Positions 37,641 to 47,647 of a stretch of DNA of 64,000 nt are shown piece by piece. Positions within the stretch are counted from its first letter, which is position 1. Each line of letters opens with the position of its first letter. A program made the position numbers and the translations under genes. Under the pieces are notes generated by a model that was not told where the DNA came from, did no database searches, and worked only from the letters and a program-made list of their open reading frames with translations. This stretch comes from Holosporales bacterium (lineage in GTDB: Bacteria > Pseudomonadota > Alphaproteobacteria > RUG11792), in assembly GCA_031269095.1 (NCBI GenBank), contig JAIRWI010000013.1, forward strand, positions 1-64,000, read 5' to 3'.

Positions 37641-38462
37641 TTACTTCCGTTTCGATATTATATACTGACTCGTAGTCTTATTTCTACGAGTTTTTTTGCC
37701 TTTCGTTGAAATACCCCACGGGGTGCATGGATGCCTTCCTCCTGAGGTTTTCCCTTCTCCTCCACCATGTGGGTGATCTATTGGGTTCATAGCGACACCA
37801 CGAACACACGGACGCTTTCCGAGCCAACGATTACGTCCTGCTTTTCCATAGCTCCTATTTTGATGGTCAGCATTCGAGACGACTCCGATTGTCGCTCTGC
37901 AGTCACTAGAAACAAGTCTTTGTTCTCCAGAAGGGAGCCTTAATATAACATACCCTCCATCTCTTCCGACAATCTGAACACCAGAACCTGCTGATCTTGC
38001 CAATTGAGCCCCTTTACCAATTTTCATTTCAACATTATGAACCGTTGTTCCAACTGGAATATTCTTCATAATCATAGTGTTACCAGGTTTTATATCCGCC
38101 TTATCCGCAGAAACAATTTTATCTCCAATTTTTAGTTTGTTTGGGGCGATAATGTATCTATATTCATCGTCAATATATTTAACAAGAGCAATGAATGCCG
38201 TCCTGTTCGGATCGTATTCAATACGTTCAACCACTGCATCCATATCATATTTGTTACGCAAAAAGTCCACAGTTCTATAGCGCTGTTTGTGGCCTCCACC
38301 TCTATTCCAAACAGTTACATGGCCATGATTATTGCGCCCTGCTCTATCGATTTTTCTTTCCGTCAGCTTTTTAAAGGGTTTTCCTTTCCAAAGTTCCGAC
38401 CTATCAATATTAACAAGCTTTCTCTGCGATGTTGTTATTGCCTTATATTGTTTGAGTCCCAT
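37641..38462 (-). CDS. rplB: 50S ribosomal protein L2
   Basis: 273 residues with the conserved loop [20 protein letters not shown], whose His is important for peptidyl transfer, and the zinc-free tail [20 protein letters not shown]. Complete. Confidence 0.98.
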   Translation of the reverse strand: MGLKQYKAITTSQRKLVNIDRSELWKGKPFKKLTERKIDRAGRNNHGHVTVWNRGGGHKQRYRTVDFLRNKYDMDAVVERIEYDPNRTAFIALVKYIDDEYRYIIAPNKLKIGDKIVSADKADIKPGNTMIMKNIPVGTTVHNVEMKIGKGAQLARSAGSGVQIVGRDGGYVILRLPSGEQRLVSSDCRATIGVVSNADHQNRSYGKAGRNRWLGKRPCVRGVAMNPIDHPHGGGEGKTSGGRHPCTPWGISTKGKKTRRNKTTSQYIISKRK

Positions 38463-38467
38463 TTACA

Positions 38468-38782
38468 TTACACTCCTAAATCTATCTTATTATTTTCAGC
38501 AAGTTTAACAATTGCCTTTTTAAAATCTGCACGTTTGCCAATCCTACCACGAAAAACCTTCGTTTTCCCTTGGCTATTGATTGTATTAACAGATAAAACT
38601 TTCACTTTAAAAACCCTTTCTATCGCCCCTTTGATTTCTTGTTTTTTTGCGGTTTTATCAACAATAAACGTATATGCATTTACCTTTTCCAAAAGTAAAT
38701 TGGATTTCTCTGTCATCGATGGGCTTCTTATTATATCAAAATCCTTAAACTTCGGTGTCGTTATTGCAACTTTTTCTGCCAT
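38468..38782 (-). CDS. rplW: 50S ribosomal protein L23
   Basis: 104 residues; IIRSPSMTEKSNLLLEKVNA at the N-terminus and INSQGKTKVFRGRIGKRADF. At the tunnel exit, docking site for trigger factor. Its start shares its first base with the rplD stop. Confidence 0.96.
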   Translation of the reverse strand: MAEKVAITTPKFKDFDIIRSPSMTEKSNLLLEKVNAYTFIVDKTAKKQEIKGAIERVFKVKVLSVNTINSQGKTKVFRGRIGKRADFKKAIVKLAENNKIDLGV

Positions 38783-39396
38783 TATACCAATCTCCCTTGA
38801 AGTTCTTTAACTGCATCCACAGAAAGAACAAGTTTCTTTCTTCTAACAATATCGTAAACATTAGCCCCAATTTGCGGAATAAAATCATATCCGACTATAT
38901 TCGAAAGAGCATTTAATACATTTTCATTTTTAACAGAATCAACAAAAAGAGCAGATTCCAAACCATCAAATCTAGTTAAAAACTCTTTAGTCTTGATTTT
39001 TTCATCATAATTTAAAGAATCTACAATCACTAGGTCTCCAGATTTAACCTTAGCAGAAAGAACCATCTTGAGAGCGAGTTTCCTAACCTTTTTTTGTATA
39101 TCAAACTCATGACTACGAATAACCGGGCCGAAAATAACGCCACCCCCTCTGAATTGCACAGCTTTTTTTGAACCATGTCGAGCACCGCCAGTCCCCTTCT
39201 GCTTGTGCATCTTACGAGTCGTTCCGTGGACATCAGATTTCCCCTTAACGCTGTGATTCCCGCTTCGTCTTTTGGCTAGTTGCCACAAAATAACGCGAGA
39301 TATAATATCTCTTCGTGGATTCAATCCGAATACATCATCCCTGAGTTCCAAATCTCCAGCCGTTTTATTGTTTCTATCAATTATTTGTAATTTCAT
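38782..39396 (-). CDS. rplD: 50S ribosomal protein L4
   Basis: 204 residues. The tunnel loop (GTTRKMHKQKGTGGARHGSK) and RGGGVIFGPVIRSHEFDIQK are present. In E. coli L4 also represses the S10 operon; whether that holds here cannot be judged from the sequence. Confidence 0.97.
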   Translation of the reverse strand: MKLQIIDRNNKTAGDLELRDDVFGLNPRRDIISRVILWQLAKRRSGNHSVKGKSDVHGTTRKMHKQKGTGGARHGSKKAVQFRGGGVIFGPVIRSHEFDIQKKVRKLALKMVLSAKVKSGDLVIVDSLNYDEKIKTKEFLTRFDGLESALFVDSVKNENVLNALSNIVGYDFIPQIGANVYDIVRRKKLVLSVDAVKELQGRLV

Positions 39397-39400
39397 AATC

Positions 39401-40042
39401 TTAAACCTTTTTTATAGCATCTCTGACATAGACCGTTCCATTTTTGGCCCCAGGAACTGCTCCTACCACAAGTATAACGCCCTTTTCCTTGTCAACTGAA
39501 TGAACTTTGAGATTAAGGGTTGTAACCCGCTTATCCCCCATATGCCCTGCCATTCTCTTATTTTTAAAAACCTTTCCTGGCAAAGTTCTGTTACCCGTTG
39601 ATCCATGACATCTATGAGTGACGGATACACCATGGGTAGCGCGAAGACCTCCAAAACCATGGCGTTTTATTGCCCCAGCAAATCCTTTACCAACAGAAAC
39701 TCCTGTAGCATCAATAAACTGACCCGCTTCAAAATATGTTACATCGTATAAATCACCAATCTTATAAGCCTGTGAATCGGTAACCCTAAATTCCTTCAAA
39801 ATCCCGTAATTTTTGCTATTAACTGTTTTAAAATAACCAAGCTGTGGCTTATTTACATGTTTTTCTTTAGATTCTTTGGTTCCAAGTTGAACTGCATTAT
39901 AACCATCAGTTTCTTTGCTTCTTAGAGCAACAACTGCACAAGGTTCAACCTTTAAAACGGTTACCGGAACCTGAACACCATTGTCGTCAAATAACTGAGT
40001 CATACCGACCTTTACGGCAATCAACCCTACTCTATTATTCAT
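39401..40042 (-). CDS. rplC: 50S ribosomal protein L3
   Basis: 213 residues: start MNNRVGLIAVKVGMTQLFDD, and the peptidyl-transferase-reaching loop in CHGSTGNRTLPGKVFKNKRM. Complete and in the usual place after rpsJ. Confidence 0.97.
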   Translation of the reverse strand: MNNRVGLIAVKVGMTQLFDDNGVQVPVTVLKVEPCAVVALRSKETDGYNAVQLGTKESKEKHVNKPQLGYFKTVNSKNYGILKEFRVTDSQAYKIGDLYDVTYFEAGQFIDATGVSVGKGFAGAIKRHGFGGLRATHGVSVTHRCHGSTGNRTLPGKVFKNKRMAGHMGDKRVTTLNLKVHSVDKEKGVILVVGAVPGAKNGTVYVRDAIKKV

Positions 40043-40054
40043 ATTCTGCTATCC

Positions 40055-40363
40055 TTACAACTTTATTTCAACATCAACCCCTGCAGCCAAATCGAGCTTC
40101 ATCAAAGCATCAACCGTTTGCGGGAGCCAGTCTACTATATCAATCAACCTTTTGTGAGTTCTTATCTCGAACTGCTCACGAGATTCCTTAAAAATATGGG
40201 GAGATCTATTTACAGTATATCTCTCAATCTTAGTTGGAAGAGGAATAGGGCCGACAACCTCAGCTCCAGTTCTCTTTGCAGCGCTCACAATTTCCTTAAC
40301 CGATTGATCAAGCAATCTGTGATCGTATGCTTTTAGCCTTATTCTTATACTACGCCATTCCAT
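40055..40363 (-). CDS. rpsJ: 30S ribosomal protein S10
   Basis: 102 residues from the ATG at 40363 ([20 protein letters not shown]), the family's usual start; an in-frame TTG at 40387 adds eight residues and is unlikely. Core [21 protein letters not shown]10 also binds NusB in antitermination. First gene of the classical S10 operon, directly after tuf. Confidence 0.96.
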   Translation of the reverse strand: MEWRSIRIRLKAYDHRLLDQSVKEIVSAAKRTGAEVVGPIPLPTKIERYTVNRSPHIFKESREQFEIRTHKRLIDIVDWLPQTVDALMKLDLAAGVDVEIKL

Positions 40364-40396
40364 CTTTGTATAATACCTCTTCAACAAAAAATATAA

Positions 40397-41587
40397 CTAT
40401 TTTACAATTTTAGTAACAACACCTGCACCAACAGTTCTTCCACCTTCTCTAACAGCAAATCTAAGATTTTCTTCCATAGCGATAGGAGATATAAGTTCAA
40501 CATTAATCTTTACATTATCCCCCGGCATAACCATCTCGACCCCTTCTGGAAGCGTAACCGTTCCAGTTACATCAGTAGTTCTGAAATAAAACTGTGGACG
40601 ATAATTGGAAAAGAATGGGGTATGGCGCCCTCCTTCTTCTTTACCTAAAACGTAAACCTCTGCTTCAAAATTCGTATGTGGAGTAATTGATCCCGGAGCT
40701 GCCAAAACCTGTCCTCTCTCAACTTCTTCTCTCTTTGTTCCTCTTAAAAGAGCTCCGATATTATCACCTGCCTCTCCTTGGTCAAGAAGTTTTCTAAACA
40801 TTTCGACGCCGGTTACTGTTGTTTTTACCGTCGGCCTTATCCCAACGATTTCGACCTCTTCTCCAACCTTGATAACTCCTCTTTCAACTCGCCCTGTTGT
40901 AACAGTACCTCGGCCTGAGATCGAAAAAACATCCTCAATAGGAAGAAGGAAAGGCTTATCAATTGCTCTAACAGGTTGTGGAATATATTTATCAACAGCC
41001 TCCATAAGAGCTACAACTGAATCCTTGCCAAGAGCTAGATCTCTATCTTCAAGAGCAGCAAGTGCTGAACCTCTAACAATAGGAATATCATCACCAGGAA
41101 AACCGTATGCGCTTAGCACATCCCTGACTTCCATTTCCACCAGATCAACGAGCTCGGGATCATCAACCAAATCCATTTTATTTAAGTATACAACGAGAGC
41201 TGGAACACCAACTTGGTAAGCTAACAAAACATGCTCTCTTGTTTGAGGCTTTGGTCCATCAGCTGCTGAAACAACTAAAATTGCTCCATCCATCTGAGCG
41301 GCACCAGTAATCATATTTTTAACATAGTCAGCATGTCCAGGACAGTCTACATGTGCATAGTGTCTACTATCTGTCTCATACTCAACATGTGCCGTTGATA
41401 TAGTTATTCCTCGAGCTCTCTCTTCAGGAGCCCCATCAATTTCGCCATAATCCTTAAAACTAGCCTTGCCAAGCGATGCTTGTACTTTGGTTATAGCAGC
41501 CGTTAACGTTGTTTTTCCATGATCGACATGACCAATCGTTCCTATGTTACAATGTGGCTTAGATCTCTCAAACTTTTCTTTTGACAT
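40397..41587 (-). CDS. tuf: Elongation factor Tu
   Basis: 396 residues. G-domain motifs [18 protein letters not shown] and NKMDLVD; domains II and III complete, ending [13 protein letters not shown]. It delivers aminoacyl-tRNA to the ribosome. The only tuf copy in the window, between fusA and rpsJ. Confidence 0.98.
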   Translation of the reverse strand: MSKEKFERSKPHCNIGTIGHVDHGKTTLTAAITKVQASLGKASFKDYGEIDGAPEERARGITISTAHVEYETDSRHYAHVDCPGHADYVKNMITGAAQMDGAILVVSAADGPKPQTREHVLLAYQVGVPALVVYLNKMDLVDDPELVDLVEMEVRDVLSAYGFPGDDIPIVRGSALAALEDRDLALGKDSVVALMEAVDKYIPQPVRAIDKPFLLPIEDVFSISGRGTVTTGRVERGVIKVGEEVEIVGIRPTVKTTVTGVEMFRKLLDQGEAGDNIGALLRGTKREEVERGQVLAAPGSITPHTNFEAEVYVLGKEEGGRHTPFFSNYRPQFYFRTTDVTGTVTLPEGVEMVMPGDNVKINVELISPIAMEENLRFAVREGGRTVGAGVVTKIVK

Positions 41588-41630
41588 TGTTTACTCCTTA
41601 TTTGTTCAAAAAATTAATGTAACAGTCATA

Positions 41631-43703
41631 TTACGACATTTTTTCTTTTATTTCATCAGCAATATTCTGTGGAACTTGTTCATAGTGATCAAAAACCATA
41701 GAAAACTGCGCTCGTCCTTGGCTCATCGAACGTAGAAGGTTTACATAACCAAACATATTAGCCAAAGGAACCATAGCAGTAATTACTCTGGCATTACCTC
41801 TTTGGTCCATACCAGAAACCTGCCCTCTTCTACTATTCAAATCTCCGATAACATCCCCCATATAATCCTCAGGAGTCACAACATCTACTTTCATAATTGG
41901 TTCCAGAAGTTTCGGGGAACATTTTACAATCCCCTCTCGGAATGCCGCACGAGCTGCTATTTCGAAAGCCAGAACACTTGAGTCAACATCATGATAAGCT
42001 CCATCAATTAAGATTGCTTTGAAATCTATCATTGGAAAACCAGCAATAACTCCAGTATTCATTGCAGATTGCAATCCTTTTACAACCCCTGGGATATATT
42101 CCTTTGGAACTGTCCCTCCGACTATTTTATTCTCAAATAAAAATCCTTCTCCTGGTTGCAACGGCTCAAATATTATTTTAATACGAGCAAATTGCCCTGC
42201 CCCACCGGACTGCTTCTTATGAGTGTAATCAATTTCATTAATTTTTGTAATAGTTTCTCGATAAGCAACCTGAGGCGCCCCTATATTCGCATCGACTTTA
42301 TATTCTCTTTTTAGTATATCGACTTTAATCTCTAGATGAAGCTCCCCCATTCCTTTTATAATAGTTTGTCCAGTTTCTTGGTCAGAGGTTATTTTAAAAG
42401 ATGGATCCTCTGCTGCCATACGCGAAAGAGCTACCCCCATTTTTTCTTGATCTGCTTTTGTTTTTGGTTCGATAGCAATTTCAATAACAGGATCCGGGAA
42501 TTCCATTTTTTCAAGAATTACAGGCTGCGCAGCTGAGCACAATGTCTCTCCAGTTGTCGTATATTTGAGACCACAAAGAGCTACAATATCACCAGCCCCT
42601 GCAAATTTTATATCTTCCCTATTATTGGCATGCATAAGAAGGATTCTACCTATTCTTTCTGTCTTGTCTTTAACTGAATTGAGCACGCTTGTCCCAGACT
42701 CAAGAATTCCAGAATATATCCTAAAAAATGTTATGCTCCCCACAAACGGATCTGTCATAATTTTAAACGCCAAGCCAGCAAGTGGCTCAGCATCCTCTGG
42801 ATTCCTAACAATCTCTTTTCCGCTCAGGTCTGTCCCTTTCATGGCTCCTATATCAAGCGGAGAAGGAAGATAATCTACGACAGCATCAAGAAGCGGCTGC
42901 ACCCCTTTGTTTTTAAAAGCAGTTCCGCACATAACTGGAACAAATTTACCTTGAATAGTTCCTTTTCTTAAACACTTTTTTATAAGATCTAAACAAATCT
43001 CCTTGCCGTCAAGGAAGGCTTCCATTGCCGTATCATCCATCTCAGCGATAGTATCAAGCATTTTTGTATGGTATTCCTTTGCATCCACCAACATATCAGC
43101 AGGAATTTCTACGATTTCATAATGAGCCCCGAGATCTTCGCTTGTCCAAACGCAAGCCTTCATATTAACAATATCGACAATCCCTCTAAACTCAGATTCG
43201 ACTCCTAGAGGAAGAGTTAAAACAACAGGTTTGGCTCCAAGCCTATCAACTATCATATCTACACATTTGTAGAAATTTGCCCCCATCCTGTCCATTTTAT
43301 TTACGAAACAAATCCTTGGTACTCCATATTTATCAGCCTGTCGCCACACAGTTTCGGATTGCGGCTCTACACCAGCTACTCCATCAAAAACAGTAATAGC
43401 ACCATCAAGGACTCGAAGACTTCTTTCAACCTCAATCGTGAAATCGACATGCCCCGGGGTATCTATAATATTGATCCTATGATTTTTCCAAAAACAGGTC
43501 GTTGCAGCAGAGGTTATGGTAATCCCCCTCTCCTGTTCCTGTTCCATCCAATCCATAGTAGCACCACCTTCGTGAACCTCTCCAATCTTATATGACTTAC
43601 CAGTATAAAAAAGGATTCTTTCTGTCGTAGTGGTTTTTCCGGCGTCTATATGCGCCATAATACCTATATTACGATAGTTCTCAATTTTTGTTTCTCGCTT
43701 CAT
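41631..43703 (-). CDS. fusA: Elongation factor G
   Basis: 690 residues. G motifs [22 protein letters not shown] and NKMDRMGA, switch region [20 protein letters not shown], and domains II-V complete with [12 protein letters not shown] and [20 protein letters not shown]. It drives translocation. Between rpsG and tuf. Confidence 0.98.
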   Translation of the reverse strand: MKRETKIENYRNIGIMAHIDAGKTTTTERILFYTGKSYKIGEVHEGGATMDWMEQEQERGITITSAATTCFWKNHRINIIDTPGHVDFTIEVERSLRVLDGAITVFDGVAGVEPQSETVWRQADKYGVPRICFVNKMDRMGANFYKCVDMIVDRLGAKPVVLTLPLGVESEFRGIVDIVNMKACVWTSEDLGAHYEIVEIPADMLVDAKEYHTKMLDTIAEMDDTAMEAFLDGKEICLDLIKKCLRKGTIQGKFVPVMCGTAFKNKGVQPLLDAVVDYLPSPLDIGAMKGTDLSGKEIVRNPEDAEPLAGLAFKIMTDPFVGSITFFRIYSGILESGTSVLNSVKDKTERIGRILLMHANNREDIKFAGAGDIVALCGLKYTTTGETLCSAAQPVILEKMEFPDPVIEIAIEPKTKADQEKMGVALSRMAAEDPSFKITSDQETGQTIIKGMGELHLEIKVDILKREYKVDANIGAPQVAYRETITKINEIDYTHKKQSGGAGQFARIKIIFEPLQPGEGFLFENKIVGGTVPKEYIPGVVKGLQSAMNTGVIAGFPMIDFKAILIDGAYHDVDSSVLAFEIAARAAFREGIVKCSPKLLEPIMKVDVVTPEDYMGDVIGDLNSRRGQVSGMDQRGNARVITAMVPLANMFGYVNLLRSMSQGRAQFSMVFDHYEQVPQNIADEIKEKMS

Positions 43704-43718
43704 GATATCCCCGTTACC

Positions 43719-44192
<474 letters not shown>

Positions 44193-44210
44193 TCAATAAA
44201 TCTCCCTATA

Positions 44211-44582
44211 TTACTTTGGTTTCTTCGCACCGTATTTGGAACGGGCCTGTTTTCTATCCTTGACACCTTGTGTATCAAGAGTACCTCTTATTATGTGGTA
44301 TCTAACACCAGGAAGGTCTTTTACACGTCCACCTCTAATCAGAATAACAGAGTGTTCCTGTAAATTATGTCCTTCTCCTGGAATGTATCCAGTTACCTCA
44401 AATTTATTCACTAGTCTAATACGAGCAACCTTTCTAAGAGCCGAGTTAGGTTTTCTAGGTGTTGTTGTAAAAACGCGGGTGCAAACACCTCTCTTTTGTG
44501 GACACAGCCCCAAAGCTGGAGATTTACTCCTAAAAACCCTTGGTTTTCGAGGGGTTCTAATCAATTGATTAATCGTAGGCAT
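44211..44582 (-). CDS. rpsL: 30S ribosomal protein S12, with Arg43
   Basis: 123 residues, complete. Decoding-site loops read [13 protein letters not shown] and [16 protein letters not shown]. Counting the initiator Met, residue 43 is Arg (codon AGA) where E. coli and most bacteria have Lys; Lys88 is kept. Arg43 is the well-known streptomycin-resistance substitution. It is the first gene of a minus-strand block of about 17.5 kb that ends with rplQ. rpoB-rpoC, which usually precede it, are missing. No clear Shine-Dalgarno sequence precedes the ATG. Confidence 0.97.
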   Translation of the reverse strand: MPTINQLIRTPRKPRVFRSKSPALGLCPQKRGVCTRVFTTTPRKPNSALRKVARIRLVNKFEVTGYIPGEGHNLQEHSVILIRGGRVKDLPGVRYHIIRGTLDTQGVKDRKQARSKYGAKKPK

Positions 44583-44625
44583 GTTATGTATAAAATCTTG
44601 TCAAAGTACCCATAGTATGGGCTGT

Positions 44626-44654
44626 ATTGTAGTATACGCTTTCCACGTAGTCAA
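44626..44654 (-). promoter_or_regulatory. Predicted sigma-70 promoter of the str-S10-spc-alpha block
   Basis: On the minus strand TTGACT (44654-44649), exactly 17 bases, then TACAAT (44631-44626). Predicted start near 44619, giving a leader of about 37 bases before rpsL. A further TTGACA nearer the gene is too close to the ATG to act. Confidence 0.7.
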
Positions 44655-44718
44655 CGGCATTGTTGAAAACAATATTAAAAATCTCAAAATATAATTATTT
44701 TGCCATTCAAGAATGTAA

Positions 44719-44825
44719 TATACTCATCCTAGTCGGCAAGGGGGGACTTTTTAAAACTATGTTTTTTGGGATTACTGGAGTTTTTGGTATTTTTGTTAAT
44801 ACTAAAGTCAAGTAAATCAATTATA
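44719..44825. repeat. Form-B palindromic element upstream of rpsL and radA
   Basis: Starts TATACTCATCCTAGTCGGCA and ends AAGTAAATCAATTATA, with the B core TTGGGATTACTGGAGTTTTT. It lies between the divergent rpsL and radA genes, 65 bases outside the rpsL -35. The rest of the 418-base gap (44826-45000) is AT-rich apart from a possible 14-codon reading frame overlapping the radA start. Confidence 0.75.
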
Positions 44826-45000
44826 ATCGTCATAAATTTAGGAATTGGATTATTACGTTTTTTCTTCTGCTTTTTCAATTTTTTTTACATAAAAGCTGTC
44901 GAATTATCTTTTATTACCTCTCCGAAAAATTAATTTAACCTATCCTCAAGGAGATTTTTTGGGATAACATCATGGCGTATTTTTTATCTGAACGCGTGAT

Positions 45001-46371
45001 ATGGCGAAAACTGTAACAAGATTTGTGTGCCAGGAGTGCGGCACTGTTCTTCCCAAATGGATGGGTCAGTGCGATGTTTGTAACGAATGGAACTCCGTCG
45101 TTGAAGAAGTTCTTGAAAAACATAACTCACAAACCAATGTACCACCGGATTTTTTCAAAACGATAGATATCAGCAACGATTCTGTAAAAAATCTTCAATG
45201 GTACAGACACACTACCTCAATAAACGAATTAAATAGAGTTTTAGGCGGAGGTTTTGTTGAGGGGTCTGTGGTGCTGGTAGGGGGGTCCCCTGGTATTGGC
45301 AAATCTACCTTGCTTCTTCAAATGTTTCTGAAAAAAATTAAAGAAATTGGAAAATACGTATATGTATCAGCTGAAGAATCTATAAATCAGGTTAGTATGA
45401 GAGCCAAAAGGTTAGGGTTATCTGATTCTTCGAGGGAAATATTGTTAGCAAGCTCCAGTAATATTGAACAAATAATATCAAGTATTGAAAATTTATTCGG
45501 AAAAACGATAGTTATAATAGATTCAATCCAAACCATTTCTACAAACCTTATACATTCTCCCCCCGGGACTATTTCACAGGTTCGCTACTGCACACAGGAA
45601 CTCGTTAATATTGCTAAAAAAAACAATATAATCATAGTTATTGTGGGACATATTACTAAAGATGGAGCGATAGCTGGTCCAAAAACCTTAGAACATATGG
45701 TCGATTGTGTCCTATATTTCGAAGGTGATAGATCGTACGACTACAGGATCCTCAGATGCTCTAAAAATAGATACGGACCAACGGACGAAATAGGGGTTTT
45801 TTCAATGACAGGGGTTGGATTGGAAGAGGTTCCAAATCCCTCATCCGTTTTTCTTTCCGATCAGAAAGAAAGTATGGTAAGCGGTGTTGCTGTATTTGCA
45901 GGGATTGAGGGAACAAGGCCAATACTTTCTGAAATACAAGCCCTCGTTTCTCATACCAGTATACCCATGCCAAGGCGTTCTTCTATAGGTTTTGACTCAA
46001 ATAGGCTTTCTATGCTTGTGGCCGTTTTATCCAATAGGTGTCGGATAAATTTTGGTAATAAAGATGTTTATTTAAATGTTGCTGGTGGGCTTAAAATTCA
46101 GGAACCAGCAATAGATCTAGCAGTTGCAAGCTCGATAATTTCAGCATATTTACAAAAACCATTACCTAGTAGCTCTGTATTTTTTGGAGAAATCAGCCTT
46201 TCTGGAGAGATTCGACAGTCACACCTAGCCTATTCTCGTATAAAAGAGGCAGAAAAACTTGGTTTTAGCAAAATATACTGTTCAAAAAAGACCGAAATTT
46301 CTGGTGATTCAAAAATAATAGGAATAGGATCTGTTAGAGAAATAGCATCTATGGTTAAAAATAGTGATTAA
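45001..46371 (+). CDS. radA: DNA repair ATPase/branch-migration protein RadA
   Basis: 456 residues. The N-terminal Cys4 zinc finger (FVCQECGTVLPKWMGQCDVC), Walker A GGSPGIGKSTL, the RadA-specific KNRYG motif (CSKNRYGPTDEIG) and the C-terminal Lon-like domain are all present. It processes recombination intermediates. No strong ribosome site stands before this ATG; a GGGATAAC lies near an earlier out-of-frame ATG at 44972. Its end overlaps ogt by 8 bases. Confidence 0.96.
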   Translation: MAKTVTRFVCQECGTVLPKWMGQCDVCNEWNSVVEEVLEKHNSQTNVPPDFFKTIDISNDSVKNLQWYRHTTSINELNRVLGGGFVEGSVVLVGGSPGIGKSTLLLQMFLKKIKEIGKYVYVSAEESINQVSMRAKRLGLSDSSREILLASSSNIEQIISSIENLFGKTIVIIDSIQTISTNLIHSPPGTISQVRYCTQELVNIAKKNNIIIVIVGHITKDGAIAGPKTLEHMVDCVLYFEGDRSYDYRILRCSKNRYGPTDEIGVFSMTGVGLEEVPNPSSVFLSDQKESMVSGVAVFAGIEGTRPILSEIQALVSHTSIPMPRRSSIGFDSNRLSMLVAVLSNRCRINFGNKDVYLNVAGGLKIQEPAIDLAVASSIISAYLQKPLPSSSVFFGEISLSGEIRQSHLAYSRIKEAEKLGFSKIYCSKKTEISGDSKIIGIGSVREIASMVKNSD

Positions 46372-46843
46372 TTTTTTCTCATATTCAACGATTGTTGGAG
46401 ACTTAACCATAAGTGAAGAAAACAGGATTATTATTGGGATTAGATTTGGCAAAACTCCTTTTAGCAATAAGTATGATATATGTACAAAATATGAAAAACT
46501 CGAAACCGAATATATAAAACAAGCATATTTAGAAATAGCAGAGTATTTGAATGGAAAAAGACAATTATTTGATTTTAAATTCAAATTTGAAGGGACAAGT
46601 TTTCAAAAGACCGTATGGAAAGCTTTGTTGCAAATTCCATTTGGTGAAACCAGAAGTTATAAAGATGTAGCAAATTTTATAGAAAAACCATTGGCATGTA
46701 GAGCTGTTGGATTAGCAAATAATAAAAACCCTATGTGCATAGTTGTGCCATGCCATAGGGTTATTGGAAATAATGGAAAAATTTTGGGATATGCTGGTGG
46801 AATTGAAGTTAAACAAAAACTCCTTAAAATTGAATCTAATTAA
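46364..46843 (+). CDS. ogt: Methylated-DNA--protein-cysteine methyltransferase
   Basis: 159 residues, GTG start inside the last codons of radA (8-base overlap), so coupled. The C-terminal domain has the DNA-binding helix around LLQIPFGETRSYKDVANFIE, GLANNKNP and the active-site Cys in IVVPCHRVIG. It removes O6-alkyl groups from guanine in a suicide reaction. There is no AraC-like domain, so this is the Ogt type rather than Ada. Confidence 0.93.
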   Translation: MINFFSYSTIVGDLTISEENRIIIGIRFGKTPFSNKYDICTKYEKLETEYIKQAYLEIAEYLNGKRQLFDFKFKFEGTSFQKTVWKALLQIPFGETRSYKDVANFIEKPLACRAVGLANNKNPMCIVVPCHRVIGNNGKILGYAGGIEVKQKLLKIESN

Positions 46844-46844
46844 T

Positions 46845-47332
46845 CCCAGTTTCGAGTAAGGAAGTATATATTTATTTTAGTTAGTAACAGGGTTTTTAAA
46901 AACTATATTCTTTGGAATTACATATGCTTTGGTATTTTTGTTGATACTGAAATCAAGTAAAACAACTATACTTGATTCCCCCCCAACAACCGAGCTGGTA
47001 TAAATACCAAAAACCCAATGATTTTGGGAGATATAGCTTAAAAAATTACTTGGTTGTCGAGTCAACCAACTACAAAGAAACCATTGTCTAATCATGTAAA
47101 GAGCGCGGCAGCTGGCTCTATGAGTGCCCTCACAAAGATCACACCTAATAATTTAATATAACATAAAAAGTTAGATATTTAGCTCAAAAGTTACAGGACT
47201 ATTTACCTCAACACTATGGGGATCCTGCCTTTTTATATGAATTTGATTTTATATCCAAACACGATAACGAAGTAGGATCCTTTTATTACGCAGAAGTTAT
47301 TGTTAATTTTCGAGAGCATTTGTTTTTTTTAT
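46845..47332. repeat. E element split by nested B and D elements, plus C unit
   Basis: The left end of an E element (CCCAGTTTCGAGTAAGG) lies at 46849-46865. It is cut by a form-B copy (46866-46970) and a form-D copy (about 46971-47082), after which the E body resumes (AACCATTGTCTAATCATG, TTAGATATTTAGCTCAAAAG) to about 47250, where its right end has decayed. A form-C unit follows at 47285-47332. No gene is seen from 46844 to 47647. Confidence 0.8.
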
Positions 47333-47421
47333 AGGTTTCCAGATATCATAGAAAGAATCCTATTTCTCAGTATGTTTTTGTATATAAGAAGTAGGAATCA
47401 TCCCCAAAATCATAGTAGGGC

Positions 47422-47485
47422 CCGAAACGTTTGAACTGAGGAGGAGCAGTTCTGGTATTGTTTGTTTTGTTTTTGGACGTTTCGG
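47422..47485. other. Imperfect dyad with inner hairpin, possible small RNA or terminator
   Basis: Outer arms CCGAAACGT (47422-47430) and ACGTTTCGG (47477-47485) pair perfectly. An inner hairpin GAACTG...CAGTTC (47433-47438, 47447-47452) has the loop AGGAGGAG, and a T-rich run follows. It lies in a gene-free stretch and matches none of the A-E repeats. Confidence 0.4.
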
Positions 47486-47647
47486 AACCTCTATGAATAA
47501 ATAGTAACACATAGTTCGCATCACTCGAGAGATTAATAATGAATATCTATATTTTTTTTAAAAAAGACGCAATTTTATAATAAATTTTATTATTCTTCTT
47601 GAAAAATTTTTAAAAAAGTTTATAATCCGAATCTCTCTTGGATGTTC

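Noticed and set aside
45761-45973. Minus-strand open frame within radA
   Set aside because: Shadow of the radA coding frame with no ribosome site or family.
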